From positions 744,001 through 808,000 of the forward strand of contig JAGFMI010000011.1 of assembly GCA_021030905.1 (NCBI GenBank): 64,000 nt of DNA, read 5' to 3'. Position 1 is the first letter of the stretch. Each line of letters opens with the position of its first letter. A program made the position numbers and the translations under genes. Positions 13,849-25,045 of the stretch are shown here, piece by piece. Source of the stretch: Pyrenula massariospora. Its lineage: Eukaryota; Ascomycota; Eurotiomycetes; Pyrenulales; Pyrenulaceae. Under the pieces are notes generated by a model. The model was not told the DNA's origin. It worked only from the letters and a program-made list of their open reading frames with translations, and ran no database searches.

Positions 13849-15186
13849 ATGGAAGTCACCACAGCCAACGCGACGGGTTCCTTCTTCGACTCCCCTTACT
13901 GCACCTTACCGTCAAATCCCGCACATTTTATAGATCATCCGCCTGTACGCGGCACATTAGACATTATATGGAGTTGTGTTGCAGTACTTATATTATCCAC
14001 GTGGGAGACGCTTCTGGCATATGTTCCCAGACCGGTCCCAGCGCCAACTGGCTACCACAAATGCAAGCGTCTGACGCATTCCTACGGAACTAAACTAGGA
14101 ATGCTACTCGGGACCCTGTTTGCCCCCGAATTTCTATTTGGCCTAGCTGTCGTTGATCTCGGCAAAGCATGGCGGCTCCACGCGGCAGGCAAGGAATGGG
14201 CGACTAAAGACGGAGTTCCGTGGACGCTTAAGCACGCCTATTTCGTTGTAATTCGAGGCTTTCAAATTGAGAATATGCCCAATTCAGGATCGAAAGACAC
14301 TGTTGTGCGAGCAATTCCTAAAGTTGCTGTATCCGCAACAGTTTCTCCGCAAAACCAAGCTTCAAAAGACAAATTATTAGCAGTGTCCCTTTTCAATCAA
14401 GTTCACCAGAAAAGTGAGATATCCGAAGGAGACGAGCCTAAACGACTTTGGCCAGTGAATGGTCCCCAGCTAATTCAACTCCGTACAAAAGGCTTTCTTC
14501 AATCTTGGCCTAATGTTTCCACCGATGACTTGGACGACAGAGACAAGGGTGATATGTTGATCAAGCTTCTGGCTATTATGCAGATCGTGTGGCTTGCCGT
14601 TCAAGCTTTCAGTCGCGCCATCCAGAGACTACCAATTTCTCAGCTTGAAATAATCACTCTCGCCTACGCCGTCATGAGTCTTCTCATCCGGATCGTTTCG
14701 TGGCGGCGACCCAAAGACGTGCAAACCGCAATCCGAATCCAGACAGCCCGCTACCTTGGGCTCCGCGATATGAACCAGGTCAAAAATACTAAAACAGATC
14801 ACGATGACAATGTGGTTGGGGCCTTTGTGGCCATCATGGTGGGTTCAATATTCGGCGGATTGCACGCCCTGGCTTGGAAGCAGGTTTTCCCCACGCCCGT
14901 GGAAAAGCTCCTATGGAAAGTGAGCGCGGTTCTGATGGCGAGCCTACCAATGACCATGCCGCTCCTACTCGTTATGTACATGTCGATCGATGAAGAAGAC
15001 TCAATCCCTCTACATAAGTATTGCGTAGCCTGGGTCAGGGGCGCAATTGAAGTCTCAGCGCTTCTGATGCTGGCCGGGTACTGTCTAGCTCGATTCTACA
15101 CTGTTGTGGAAGCGGTGCGCGCGCTGTTCTTTCAGCCACCGGGGACATTCATTTCGACTTGGGCGTTTAATTTCCCGCACATCTGA
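13849..15186 (+). CDS. Fungal 7-TM integral membrane protein
   Basis: Single-exon protein of 445 residues starting at the ATG at 13849. Seven hydrophobic stretches can be picked out: around TLDIIWSCVAVLILSTW, KLGMLLGTLFAPEFLFGL, MLIKLLAIMQIVWLAVQ, LEIITLAYAVMSLLIRIV, NVVGAFVAIMVGSIFGGL, LLWKVSAVLMASLPMTM and VRGAIEVSALLMLAGY. A hydrophilic loop of about 100 residues separates TM2 from TM3. This layout matches a large uncharacterised family of filamentous-fungus membrane proteins that often sit in accessory regions. It has no transporter or enzyme signature that I can see, so no function is proposed. The next gene-like sequence is the dead transporter end about 1 kb downstream. Confidence 0.8.
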   Translation: MEVTTANATGSFFDSPYCTLPSNPAHFIDHPPVRGTLDIIWSCVAVLILSTWETLLAYVPRPVPAPTGYHKCKRLTHSYGTKLGMLLGTLFAPEFLFGLAVVDLGKAWRLHAAGKEWATKDGVPWTLKHAYFVVIRGFQIENMPNSGSKDTVVRAIPKVAVSATVSPQNQASKDKLLAVSLFNQVHQKSEISEGDEPKRLWPVNGPQLIQLRTKGFLQSWPNVSTDDLDDRDKGDMLIKLLAIMQIVWLAVQAFSRAIQRLPISQLEIITLAYAVMSLLIRIVSWRRPKDVQTAIRIQTARYLGLRDMNQVKNTKTDHDDNVVGAFVAIMVGSIFGGLHALAWKQVFPTPVEKLLWKVSAVLMASLPMTMPLLLVMYMSIDEEDSIPLHKYCVAWVRGAIEVSALLMLAGYCLARFYTVVEAVRALFFQPPGTFISTWAFNFPHI

Positions 15187-15317
15187 TAGCAAAAGGTCTC
15201 GCGAGGAGTTCTGGGTTGAAAACCACTCGGTCTTTCCTTGGCCAAGTTTTTCCTTGGTCGTGCTGGCTGTGATTACTTGCACATTTCTCAAAGTGGATCC
15301 ATACTCTCGCTCTATGG

Positions 15318-15348
<31 letters not shown>

Positions 15349-16217
15349 CATGCACACACATTCTATTCCGCTTTATGGGCTAAACTCGAAAGGGAAAATG
15401 TAACTAAATTCATTAGCTTGCGGAGAGGTGAGCAGGCCCTTGGAAAGGGCACCTAAGTAACACGCCTAGACCAATCCATCAGAGTTACAAGAGTTTAAGT
15501 GAGATATTAGGTTAGTAGTAACCATAGAGAAGACAAGAGTATGACCAATTTTCGAACTAATATCCCCAGTCCAGATACAAGACACAGTACGAGGGAGAGA
15601 GAAATTTAATACCACAGTCTACGCGTGCTCGAGCGTAGCAACGTCATCGCGTAAACATCCTACGCGTGATCCCGTGATGCTTCCTTCACGTGGTAGTGCT
15701 TGCTTAGGACATTGGTCCCAGGAAATATCCTCCGCGAGGAGATATTTCCCCAGCATCCATGCCTGCTGGGACAAGGCTTCCGGGATTATGTATAGCCTCG
15801 GAGTCTCTCAATTAGTACATTCTTGATCAGCCTCTTTTATCCCAGCGTATTGAGTCCTCATGGCCTTCTTCTAGGAGATTTATCCTCGACCCTCTTTGCT
15901 CCCAGCAGCATCATCCTCAGCCCCACCCTGCAAACAGGACATATCTCCCCACCTCTTCTTCAAGAAGAGCTATACACAGCTTAAATTGGTCCTTGGAAAT
16001 TATTCGCAGCTTTGCTTGACACCTGACGAAGCTATGGGGCTCTATAATAATTCATCAAGTCTTTGCTGTCTTCTGTACCCTGCTCTCTGCCGCAGGATCT
16101 GCTGTTTCAAAGCCGCTCGGATGGAGGACAGCTGAATGTAAGGTTCAAGGCGACTTGGCACCAATCTTGTCCATTTACTAAAGATTATTTTAGAAAAGGA
16201 AGCGTAGAAAGACTCGG
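15187..16217. other. Intergenic with a CA microsatellite
   Basis: Apart from the CA tract and the 3' region of the membrane-protein gene, nothing coding is recognised. If the ABC transporter relic just downstream once extended this way, its upstream part can no longer be read here. Confidence 0.5.
15318..15344. repeat. (CA)n microsatellite
   Basis: About 13 uninterrupted AC/CA units, followed after a short A-rich break by a few more. It lies about 130 bp after the stop of the 7-TM gene, probably in its 3' flank. Confidence 0.95.
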
Positions 16218-16488
16218 CCAGGCGACTAGTATTCTCTACAGCTGCGGAGGGTACAAAGCGCCGTACGCACAGACTACGGAAGGATATTTTGCAAATCCAG
16301 AAGTGGGCAAGGATTGTTTGTACTATACCTTTTCAGATATGGATGCTGTTCTGACGTAGGGGCTAGATACCCGTCGTAGATGGGGAAATTTTGGCTTCAT
16401 GGCTGCGTATGTGGCGTTCAACGTGTTAGCAAATTTTGCGATATATTGGCTTGCGATGGTACCGAGGAGAAAGGAGGGCGGAACGTAA
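16218..16488 (+). pseudogene. C-terminal relic of a PDR/ABCG transporter
   Basis: Reading one frame through this stretch gives the usual end of a pleiotropic-drug-resistance ABC transporter: a GQ-T segment, GYFANPEVGKDC, TFSDMDAVL, then RRWGNFGFMAAYVAFNV and IYWLAMVPRRK, ending at the TAA at 16486. These match the Cys-bearing extracellular loop, the last transmembrane helix and the basic tail of the family. An in-frame TAG at 16357 interrupts the loop just before the last helix, with no splice sites to remove it. Only about 90 of some 1400 residues remain, and no nucleotide-binding domain is present nearby. It is a broken, 5'-truncated host gene. It lies next to P450 genes, so it could be a lost exporter of the same locus. 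Confidence 0.75.
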
Positions 16489-16858
16489 GATTGTGTTTTT
16501 ATACTGCATTATCAACGCAGAGCATCATGTCCATCTAGCTGCCTTCAATAAATCAACTAACTCGCGAGACAAGTCTGTACCCTTCTCTCCAAGACCAGTC
16601 ACGAGAGATATCGAGCGTGAGAGGGCTGCTCCTTTTGTCAACGTCCCGACAGAACATCACGCTTACAAGTGTATGATCAACCGTGAAGCTTTTGCAGCAA
16701 GGGAAGCTAATTTGATTCTTCCTAACCTATTACTTTCAACAACTCAATACATGAAATAGGTCCGACGAGATCTGCTTAGTGCCAGCGTTGCAAAATACGG
16801 TGAATATAACTCGACAACCTTCGCAACGACGATCCACCCGAGATTCTCAGATACTATC
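16489..16858. other. Spacer between transporter relic and P450
   Basis: A 107-codon frame at 16436-16759 plus overlaps the relic in another frame and has no motif. Nothing else is seen. The 3' flank of the minus-strand P450 lies here. Confidence 0.5.
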
Positions 16859-18847
16859 TCAAAGATGACGTATCATCATTGACGTCTTAGGACTTGGAAT
16901 CCGGGCGGTTCGCCACTGCAGAGCTGGGAGTGGCGGCTTGCTAGCGAGCGCGATATCATAATGCAAGATGAGATGCGCCAGTATCGCTTTAACGCCAACA
17001 CACACATAATGTCTTCCAGGGCTTGTATACACTGTCAGTATTTCTTCGCCGATACTGAAAAAGCTATAGAGTATTCTGGTACTCAACAGGAAAATCAAAT
17101 CACTCACCATATCTGCTTTTGGGTACCCCAGAACGACCAGTTTTGATGGAATTGCGTCGTTTTCCAAGCCTCTGTGCGCGGCAACCTGGCAAACCTGAAG
17201 CCGTCAAAGTGGTACGAGTTAGGGTACTGTGTCTCGTCGCGGAGCATCTCGAGCAAAGGAATGCCAACCCAGTCGCCGTTAGCGACCTTGTAGCCATCGG
17301 AAAATTGATATTCCTCCAGCGCTAAGCGCCGAAAGCCCACTTTTTGTCATATCAGTCAGCTATCATGGTTCTCGGAGACGAAAGAATGGGAGCTTCCTGG
17401 GTACTGACAGGCCTCAAAGCAATTCGTGCGCATGGATTCTTTGATAAAACTATCAAGAAGTGGAAGCTCGTCAATGTCCATGGAGTTGATGTCGCCCATG
17501 CCCTTAATCTCCTCTCGGAGAGGTGCGATATACTCTGGATGAAGTAGCAGATCTTGCACCGCAAAGGACGACGTCTGAAGACTTCGTTCAGCACTATCTT
17601 CAATCTCAACGGAATGTAGTGCATACAGTAGCCACTAGCACGCTTGTCCCAAATGCGATAAAGTTTATCTCGTCGGTCAAGCGTTTCTGGTCCCAGTCGG
17701 GGGGACAGAGTGTCATTATGTAATAGAGTAGGTCCTACCGCATTGCCGTCGTTAGTGGGATTTGAGGACTTGGGAGCATCAACAGACAGGCTGATTTAGA
17801 CCCTCCAGGGATGGGACACCGGATTCTTGTCTCCGTTTGACTTCATCTTCAATGTACTTGTATAGCACCTTGCGAGTTCTGTCGCGACCCTTCATTATCC
17901 AGGCCAGCGAGCTGCACATCTGTCAGATGAAATTCCTTTGAATAGCAAATTAAGGCATTTGCTCACGGTTTGAGCGCTTCAGGAACTAGACGCAGAATCT
18001 CGCACATTCTATGAGACTGAATCTTGAATCTTCTAGATGCTTCAAGATAGTCACTGTTGTTGGCTTTGAAGCGTTAGCTATGCAAAGCTGGCAATAGAAT
18101 GAGCCTCTAACCGAAATCGTCACCAATGTAGAACAACACGTTAAACCGATTTTGGATTGATTCTACGAGCTTTGTGAGAGAAGTAATTTTGAATCCTCCT
18201 CTCGTTTCGCCAGGCCCTGTGAGCACAGCTGATAGCTCTTGAGCAATGATCTTGTGAAAGGTGGGAAGCAGTTCTCGCAGATGGAAAGTTTCGGCACGGA
18301 TAGCGCGGATGAAAGTCGTATCAGATTCTTTCTTCGATGGTTTGATGTCGAAACCGCCACACGTGTACATGGGCATGAGTGTCTGCGGACGTGAGTTCTG
18401 CGAATAGAGATCTAGGAAACATAGTACAAACTTGTCTAGCGGCACCAAACATGGACAAGATGTTGGTTCTTGCATTGCTTAATTCTTCGATATGGTCTCT
18501 TGAACGTATCAGATGTAGATTCTGTCCTGGAGTCTTGACTGTGAATGGATTGGAGCCGCCCTGAAATTATCAGCTTTCATCAGCATAAGGAGATGTGTGA
18601 TAACCTTTTTAAATCCAGCGTGAATCATATCCCGTCCATCAAACAGAAACCGCCATGGCTGAAGCCAGTCTTTCTTGACGACTCCGTAGCAGAAGACATC
18701 AACTGAAAATTGCCGCTTGGATGTTGGATAAGTGAAAAGACAAATCAATACAATGCAGCTTAGTATAAATGATATTTTGATTGCAGTATGCAGCATCGAA
18801 TAGCTGCACATGCCCCCAGTCTCGCGTAAAAATGCCTTTAGAGCCAT
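16859..18847 (-). CDS. Cytochrome P450 monooxygenase, nine exons
   Basis: Haem-thiolate oxygenase with an N-terminal membrane anchor (SFILSCIVLICLF). Exons, in transcript order: 18847-18605, 18560-18432, 18382-18112, 18063-17967, 17911-17788, 17734-17627, 17574-17409, 17339-17108 and 17021-16859. All phases agree and give 510 residues, a normal P450 length. The I helix reads FIAFGTSVLVATTSSF, the K helix carries ESMR (ExxR), then YHFDGFRF, and the haem loop reads WGTQKQICPGRHYV. The haem-ligand cysteine codon is split by the last intron (TG/C), so it is invisible in any unspliced frame. The style of the K-helix to haem part resembles fungal terpenoid-type P450s such as ent-kaurene oxidase relatives; that is a loose guess. 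It faces the second P450 gene across 1.1 kb. Confidence 0.88.
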
Positions 18848-19972
18848 ATTTGTCTATTGTAAAGTTACAGAATAGATGCTGAGGTGATTTAAATCAACGT
18901 GTGACTCACGCAATTTGAGAGCTCAGGATCCGGTGTCTCCTTGTCGAGCTGGCAGTTGCGATTATCAAAAGCAATTGAGCATACTGAGTTTGGATATCCA
19001 CTGATACTCTGAATTAGGCTTAGGGTCAGCGCCCAGCATGCTTTAGATATTCTTCACATCGATCGATCGTTATCAGAGCCTTGGAATGGAGAGTTACGAC
19101 ATCTCGGCGTGACAAAGCTGGCTTGGTGGAGATCCCCGCCTCTTTACTAGCCTAGTTCGTCAATCCCAGTCCCTAATTGTGGCGTTTGGGGCCATGAAAA
19201 TTGGCACAATGTGATATACTCTCAACCACGATCATTGGTTACTGTGTCAGGCAGGGAATTGATCCAGGAGTTGATCGCCAAGGGTCGGGCTGAAACGGAG
19301 ATATAGCCTAAACGTCCTAACTCGTACCCACAGCCCAGATCCCTGCTACAGGTTGTAGAGCCTCGCATAATCTTGCATATTGATAATCGAGACTTCAGCT
19401 CTAAATATTGAGACGTCACGGAGGCAAGGATGTTGCAGGTGGGATGGGGCCTTGTGACACGACAGGATATGCCGCAATCGCGCTATCCATTGAAAGCCAT
19501 GGGTACTACTTTCAATATTTTTTTATATGTCCAATGGCTAGAGCACAGCTCATGGCGCAACTCCCATGCAGAGCCACTAGCCATGACTTGGTCTCCGTTC
19601 GTTGATCTTTACGCCACAAAATCACCTGTAGCACTCGAAACGTATCCAGGATAGTGATACGGGAAAATAAGGCAATTAGGATGGTTTCAGCTGAAAAAAA
19701 GGAATGTTTCCCGTCTCGAGGAATGGAGAGACGTTGTACGTACTCAAGATGAGAATAGCGCTCAACAGCTATGTTTGGAGGCTGACGTAAATGTATTTCT
19801 TACGGTTAGGCCTGTATAGATCCGTTTGTTATTGTAATCTGTTGTATCTGGTTTCTCTGCTCTACCGTCCTAAATTGGCAAAGAATATTGCCAGAATCTG
19901 AGGTCTCTCTCGATAAATACTGAACAGTGATCGGTAAAGAAGCATGAAAATCCGTTGCAGGCAATCGAGATC
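18848..19972. other. Divergent intergenic region between two P450 genes
   Basis: No coding sequence is recognised in these 1.1 kb. The two flanking P450 genes point away from each other, so both promoters must be here. A frame at 19408-19654 has no motif. I could not identify a specific regulator site. Confidence 0.6.
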
Positions 19973-21779
19973 ATGATTCTGCATTTTCATACCAATTTTC
20001 TGAGTTTCCTATCATCGTTAGATACGATTGATGCAAATCCGATATTGCTAACAATTTTGGGAGCTACTTGCATCTTGCTAAGCTGGCGAGCATGGAGGTT
20101 TGTCATTATTCCGCGGCTCTATCCACACGCCCCTAAGGAGCTTCCATACTGGATACCTTGTAAGTCATAGAGAGCAGGCTCATTTGAATCAAGACTGTGA
20201 CTGACATGCAAGTGAAGTCTTTGGTAGGTCTATGCTTACTATATGTCAGTATCTTGACATTGATAGAATATTCACAGGTCACACGTGGTCTTTTCTCAAG
20301 GACTCGGAAAGCTTTCTATCATCTGCAAGGCAAGCTTTGAATGGAAAGTGTTGCGTTCCGAACTAAAAAGCGCCATAGGAAGAAATGTGCACCTTTTCGA
20401 GCTCCTTTTGCAGTCACTTTGGGCGGCTCTTCTGTATACGTCATTACTGACCCTACAGATGTTAACGCTGTGTACAACAAATCATCATCTTTCTCATTCG
20501 ATGGCTTCCTTCGTGGCACTATGTTAGCATTTGGCACATCCCCTCCAGGCGTTGAGGAGATCTTGAGGCCGAGATTCACAGACTCAAAGGAATCATGCAC
20601 GAGAAAGGTCAAAAGTATAAGCCAGATAGCACATGATCTACAAGTTCGTCAGACACAAGGGCTGGACTTAAAAATACTTGGACAATACATAAGCGGAATC
20701 TTTGAACAGGATTTGGTTTTTGAAAGTATGAGATTGTTCACAGGAGACGAGATTGCCCAGACTTGTCATAAAACAGACATAGGCTATACCGTGTCACTAA
20801 AAAGATGGACAGCTGAGCTCTTTATAAATGCTGGACAAAAGGCCTATTTCGGCGAAGCGCTTTCAAATATCAATCCGACACTACCCCACTTGCTCATGGA
20901 GTTTGATAATCTTAGCTGGCAGGTCTTCTACCAGTATCCAAGCCTTTTCAGAAGTCGGCTAGACAACGTTAGCGGAGAAATATTGGGCTCGTTAAGGAAA
21001 TATTTCGATACGCCAATCAGACAAAGACAAGGAAAGGCTTGGTTCACCGCCGCTCTAGAGAGAGAGTATAGAGAAGCAGGTCTAAGTAGAGAAGATATAG
21101 CGTGCCAAATGCTCTTTCTTTACTGGGGGTAAGCTAATACAGTCTTAATAAGAGTAAACAAGCTGAAATATACAGAATCAATACAAACATCTCGAAAGTT
21201 GGCTTCTGGATGATTGCACACGTCTTATTCAACCCAGGTCTTGCGGACTCAATACGTCAAGAGATTAAACCTGCCTTCAAGCAAGACGGTTCTTTCGATA
21301 GTAGCTATACCTACAGTTCCTGTCCACGGTTAAACGCTCTATGGCTTGAAACATTGAGGGTCTCAGCAACTTCTACAACGGTCAGGACGATTGACTCGGA
21401 CACAGTGGTTGGAGGCAAGCTACTACTGAAGGGTAAGAAATTGTTAATCTCAGCCAGACAGCTACACTTCAGTCACATCGATTTTGGCGAAGACGTGAGC
21501 AACTTCGATCCTGATCGGTTCATTGTCAACCCTAGCTTGTCTCGCAATTCGGCTTTTCGCCCATTTGGAGGGGGAATCACGCAGTGCCCCGGACGGTTCC
21601 TAGCGAAATACATGGTATTGAGCTTTGTATCTCTTGTTTTCCATCGTTTCAATGTGAATCTCGTGGAGGGACAATCCCTCCCCAGGTATCAAGAGAGCAA
21701 GCCCGCGATCGGAATCACTGCAGGAGACGGCGACTTGGAGGTGCGGCTCGGGAAACGGGATACGAAGCAGAGTGGCTGA
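19973..21779 (+). CDS. Cytochrome P450 monooxygenase, CYP7/CYP8-like
   Basis: Second membrane-anchored P450 (anchor PILLTILGATCILLSW). Proposed exons 19973-20159, 20278-20329, 20379-21128 and 21176-21779 give 530 residues in phase. Motifs: PKELPYWIP proline-rich hinge, ETLR (ExxR), NFDPDRF, and the haem loop FRPFGGGITQCPGRF. The long spacing and the FGGG-TQCPGR loop resemble the fungal sterol 7-alpha-hydroxylase/prostacyclin-synthase-like group; substrate unknown. The intron 20330-20378 starts with GC (AG/GCAAG) and ends in AG; only this choice joins the two coding frames. The first intron (20160-20277) is longer and gives WIP-C-HTW at the junction, slightly short compared with relatives, so a tiny extra exon cannot be excluded. 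The first ATG is 19973; an upstream TTG is not used. Confidence 0.87.
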
Positions 21780-22931
21780 AGTGGTATCGTTCTCATTCGA
21801 AAAGGTCATAGCTAAGTTTTTCGAAGCCGGTCATGATAGGTCGGATACTTGCCGAGATATTGAATGAGGATGCGTTTTGTATGACAGTATTCCTGAAATT
21901 ATCGGAGCCTAGATTTGGCTTAATTTCACGGCGGGAGGATTCGCTCAGTAGCTGAAACATTGTGGTGGGAAAAAAGAAAAACAATTAAGTGCTTGGAAAC
22001 AATAAACCTTCGGAAGAGAAACCACGAGCGGTAGGTGCGCTCGTCGACTAGTTTGGGGGCCAAACGCCAACGGAAGCAAGGTCAACTTCTGTATATTTAA
22101 TGTGCCGCATGCATGCAATGAGTCAGCGGTCTTACGCCCTTGAGCACACTCGTCACCTCTTGTACAACCATCTTATCAACCCCAAGATAAGGCATGCTAT
22201 ACGCCAATCGCGCCAGGGAAGCAATAACTGAACCCTAGTCCATTAGCGACAGAAGCACATAATCAGGCGACATGCTGCAGCCTACGCGGGTCGTCGGCAT
22301 TTTGCCGCGACTAGATGACGATTCGGCGATGGATGCAGGGATCTCTTCGAATGTCTCTTCAGAAGTTGACACGCTCTCGCGATTTGTGCTTTCCAAGTTG
22401 TCTCGATAGCCTTGACGTTGCTGATCTCAGTGACTAGACTCGCTATGTAGGACTCAGATCATAAGTGATTGTGCCCACACTGTTCTAATCCTCCTAGCCC
22501 GCGGTGACACAATGAAGAAGCAAGATGGAACCATTGATTTCGTTGGGGCTGACGACCTCCCCGCTCGATGATCACATCCTAGAATCGACATGATCCCCTC
22601 AAGGCTTTCGCCCGCACTCATTACTGCTATCGTTGCGCCGCACGCTTGCCCTGATTACAAGTCCGAATGCCTTGAGCAACTTTCCGTTTCAATGGGATGA
22701 TGCCCGATGTGTCCGCATAAGGTTTTACAAAATATTGGTTTTCACGTCCGCCTACTCTTCACTCAAAAAGGGACCTGGTAACAAAGACCCAGGTCAACGA
22801 AGTACTCAAGCGCACACGTTCTCTGTAATAGTTTCTTGCAGAAGCTATCTGAGGTCCTCATAGCAATTAAAACAAGTCCGCTTTTCTTTGAGTCACCTGT
22901 CGTGGAAGTGTAGGACATTTCACTGGACGAC
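21780..22931. other. Intergenic, no gene recognised
   Basis: Short frames only. It contains the 3' flank of the P450 and the promoter of the receptor gene. Confidence 0.5.
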
Positions 22932-24394
22932 ATGGATGGTCTACCTCCTGGCATAGACTTGCACACGACTCCCCTCATACCTCCACCGACTGGCGTTACG
23001 CCTAACTTCAAAGACCCATATTCTATCGCCGGCGTGACAACGGCTGTGGTCTCGCTGATGCTGATATTTGAGATATTTTTCCTAACTATCCGATTGCGCA
23101 TCAATGTCAAGACATTCCGGAATTTGAAGGCCGATGACTGTGTGCTTGATTTAGCTTCAAGATCGATAAGGTCCTTTGCTAATAGATTGCAGGGATGGCT
23201 ATTGTTGCGACTTGTCTTTCATTTGGTCTCGCATTTTGCATTCTGTATCGTAAGTGGCATTACACTCCTTTGTCAGGTCGTCGTGCTTAGAACCAATTAT
23301 AGTGAGATCCTTGGCAAGGCACTTCTGGAATGTATCCATTGCTACGTACACCGTTGCAATGTCAAAGGTATATTAGTCTCACTTCAAGCGATTCTTTGCT
23401 CACGCTAGCCGAAGGTGATCTTTGCTGAGTTGATGATATTGGGACCAGCGGTTTTTGCGGGAAAGGCTGCCCTTTTACTTCTCTATTACCGTATCTTCTC
23501 ACCAGACCTCTCCTTCCGCTGGAAAATCTATATCACCATCGCCGTTGCTTTTTTTTCAAATATGGCGATGGTTCCTGTAGATGCAGTTCTCTGCTCACCA
23601 CCACATGGAGCACCGTGGGGAACACCAAATCCGAATTGCCCGAAGTCATACTATTACGGGCTTGTTCACGGTACTGTAGGCCTTTTGATCGATTTGGTTG
23701 CATTCTACCTCCCAATACCAATGGTATCGAAATTGCACATGCCTCTCCGACGAAAATTAGGCGTTTCTGCCATTTTTGCTACTGGGATAATGTAAGTATT
23801 AGCCGTCTAGGCTATTCGCGCTTACTGACAGCAATAGTGCTATTGTAGCAAGCGCCATAAACTTAAATAACCGCGTGTATATGTACAAGAACATTGATAG
23901 TGGTTATGCAGGTTACATTACTGTCCTCTGCAGGTCTGCAAGTCTTTTGCGAGTTGCAGTTGACAAGGATCACTGACATCTATGCCAGCTTCATAGAGAC
24001 AGCTGTCGGTGTCATTTGCAGTTCAATGCCAGCTATGACGGCTTTTAGCAAGAGTCAAATTCTACGAGCAGCTTCCTTCACATCTCTACGATCAAGATTC
24101 TTGTCGCATGGCTCTTCGCGAGCCACTGGGGATAGTGAGGCTACATCCAACAAGAAGTCCAGAAGCCTCCCTTTTGTGAACGTGTTCGCTAGCAAGTCTA
24201 GCACGGACTCATCCGCACAACTCCGGGATGATAGCCACAATTTCATGGACGAAGTTGCTTATCCGCAAGGTATGACCAAGACGAGCGTCCTTGTTGGCGA
24301 GCCAACCGGAGATCTTGAGCTCGGCGGAATTGGGAAATCGGTCACTGTCGAACAAGTCTCGAATAAGACAGAGCGCTCGGCGTTGCAGTATTAA
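22932..24394 (+). CDS. Pth11-like/rhodopsin-domain membrane protein
   Basis: Member of the fungal rhodopsin-domain (Pth11-like) 7-TM family, proposed surface receptors. Exons 22932-23139, 23193-23249, 23291-23367 and 23409-23791 join in phase. The first junction restores the hallmark LKADDW, whose Trp codon is split. Later parts show RHFWNVS, FAGKAALLLLYYRIF, the extracellular Cys loop before NPNCPKSYYYG, and GLLIDLVAFYLPIPM. A further exon begins near 23838 (AIVASAINLNNR), and the C-terminal exon runs through ITDIYASFIETAVGVICSSMPA to a Ser-rich cytoplasmic tail ending at 24394. The junction between those last two parts, around 23860-23930, is not resolved. Introns are 41-53 bp. Some family members sit in metabolite clusters, but a link here is inference. 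Confidence 0.8.
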
Positions 24395-25045
24395 GGACGC
24401 CTAAAGCTTCGCTGTTTTCGAAAAGTCTAAGTCTAGCGGACGATGTTAAAGGGTTTAGTTGACCATCGTTGTTCAATAAATATGTTCCCGGGCGATGGAT
24501 CTTGTCCAAGAAGTATAGTTCCTTCTACGCGTTGATCAGTTTCACTGTCAAGATCTCAGCAATACCCTTTGGTTGCGCTGCAAAGAGTTCTGAGGAAGGT
24601 TTACCGGATAATCTGTAGAAAATTGATCACTGTACGTTTAGTCAAAAAGCATTCCTAAGACCGGGATTGAATATTCCGTTGACGGAATACGCAAAAGATG
24701 GCCGATTTGTCTTGAAAATGCTAAATTTGTAGCAATGCCTAGGTCTATGGTGCTCATGGGTTGATATAGCTCATGTATCCCTCAGGATATGCCAGATGGT
24801 ATTACATCAATGACATTCTTAACGAGGAAGGTGTCACTAGCCGACACGTGTAGATATCATATGGTTTACATCTCGTGTTTGCACTTTGAGAGATAGTTGA
24901 ATAACATGCATTTTCGGCTTCTCTAAGAGGGGAGCCTCGGCAAATACAGCACTCAGATAGCCGGCGTCTGCTTCTCCGGTTTAAAAAGTTGTGGTCCTCT
25001 CTGAGCCGCACAACAAATTCCAGCGCAGATCAAAACATTTTCAAC
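24395..25045. other. Intergenic; promoter of the FAD oxidase
   Basis: No gene seen. A TATA-like run (tttaaaaag, about 24980) lies some 65 bp before the ATG at 25046 and is the only promoter element I would point to. Confidence 0.45.

Noticed and set aside
17011-17040. P450 haem cysteine apparently changed to serine (SPGR)
   Set aside because: An 86-bp intron with a good CTGAC branch site ends at 17022; splicing restores TGC, giving ICPGRHYV.
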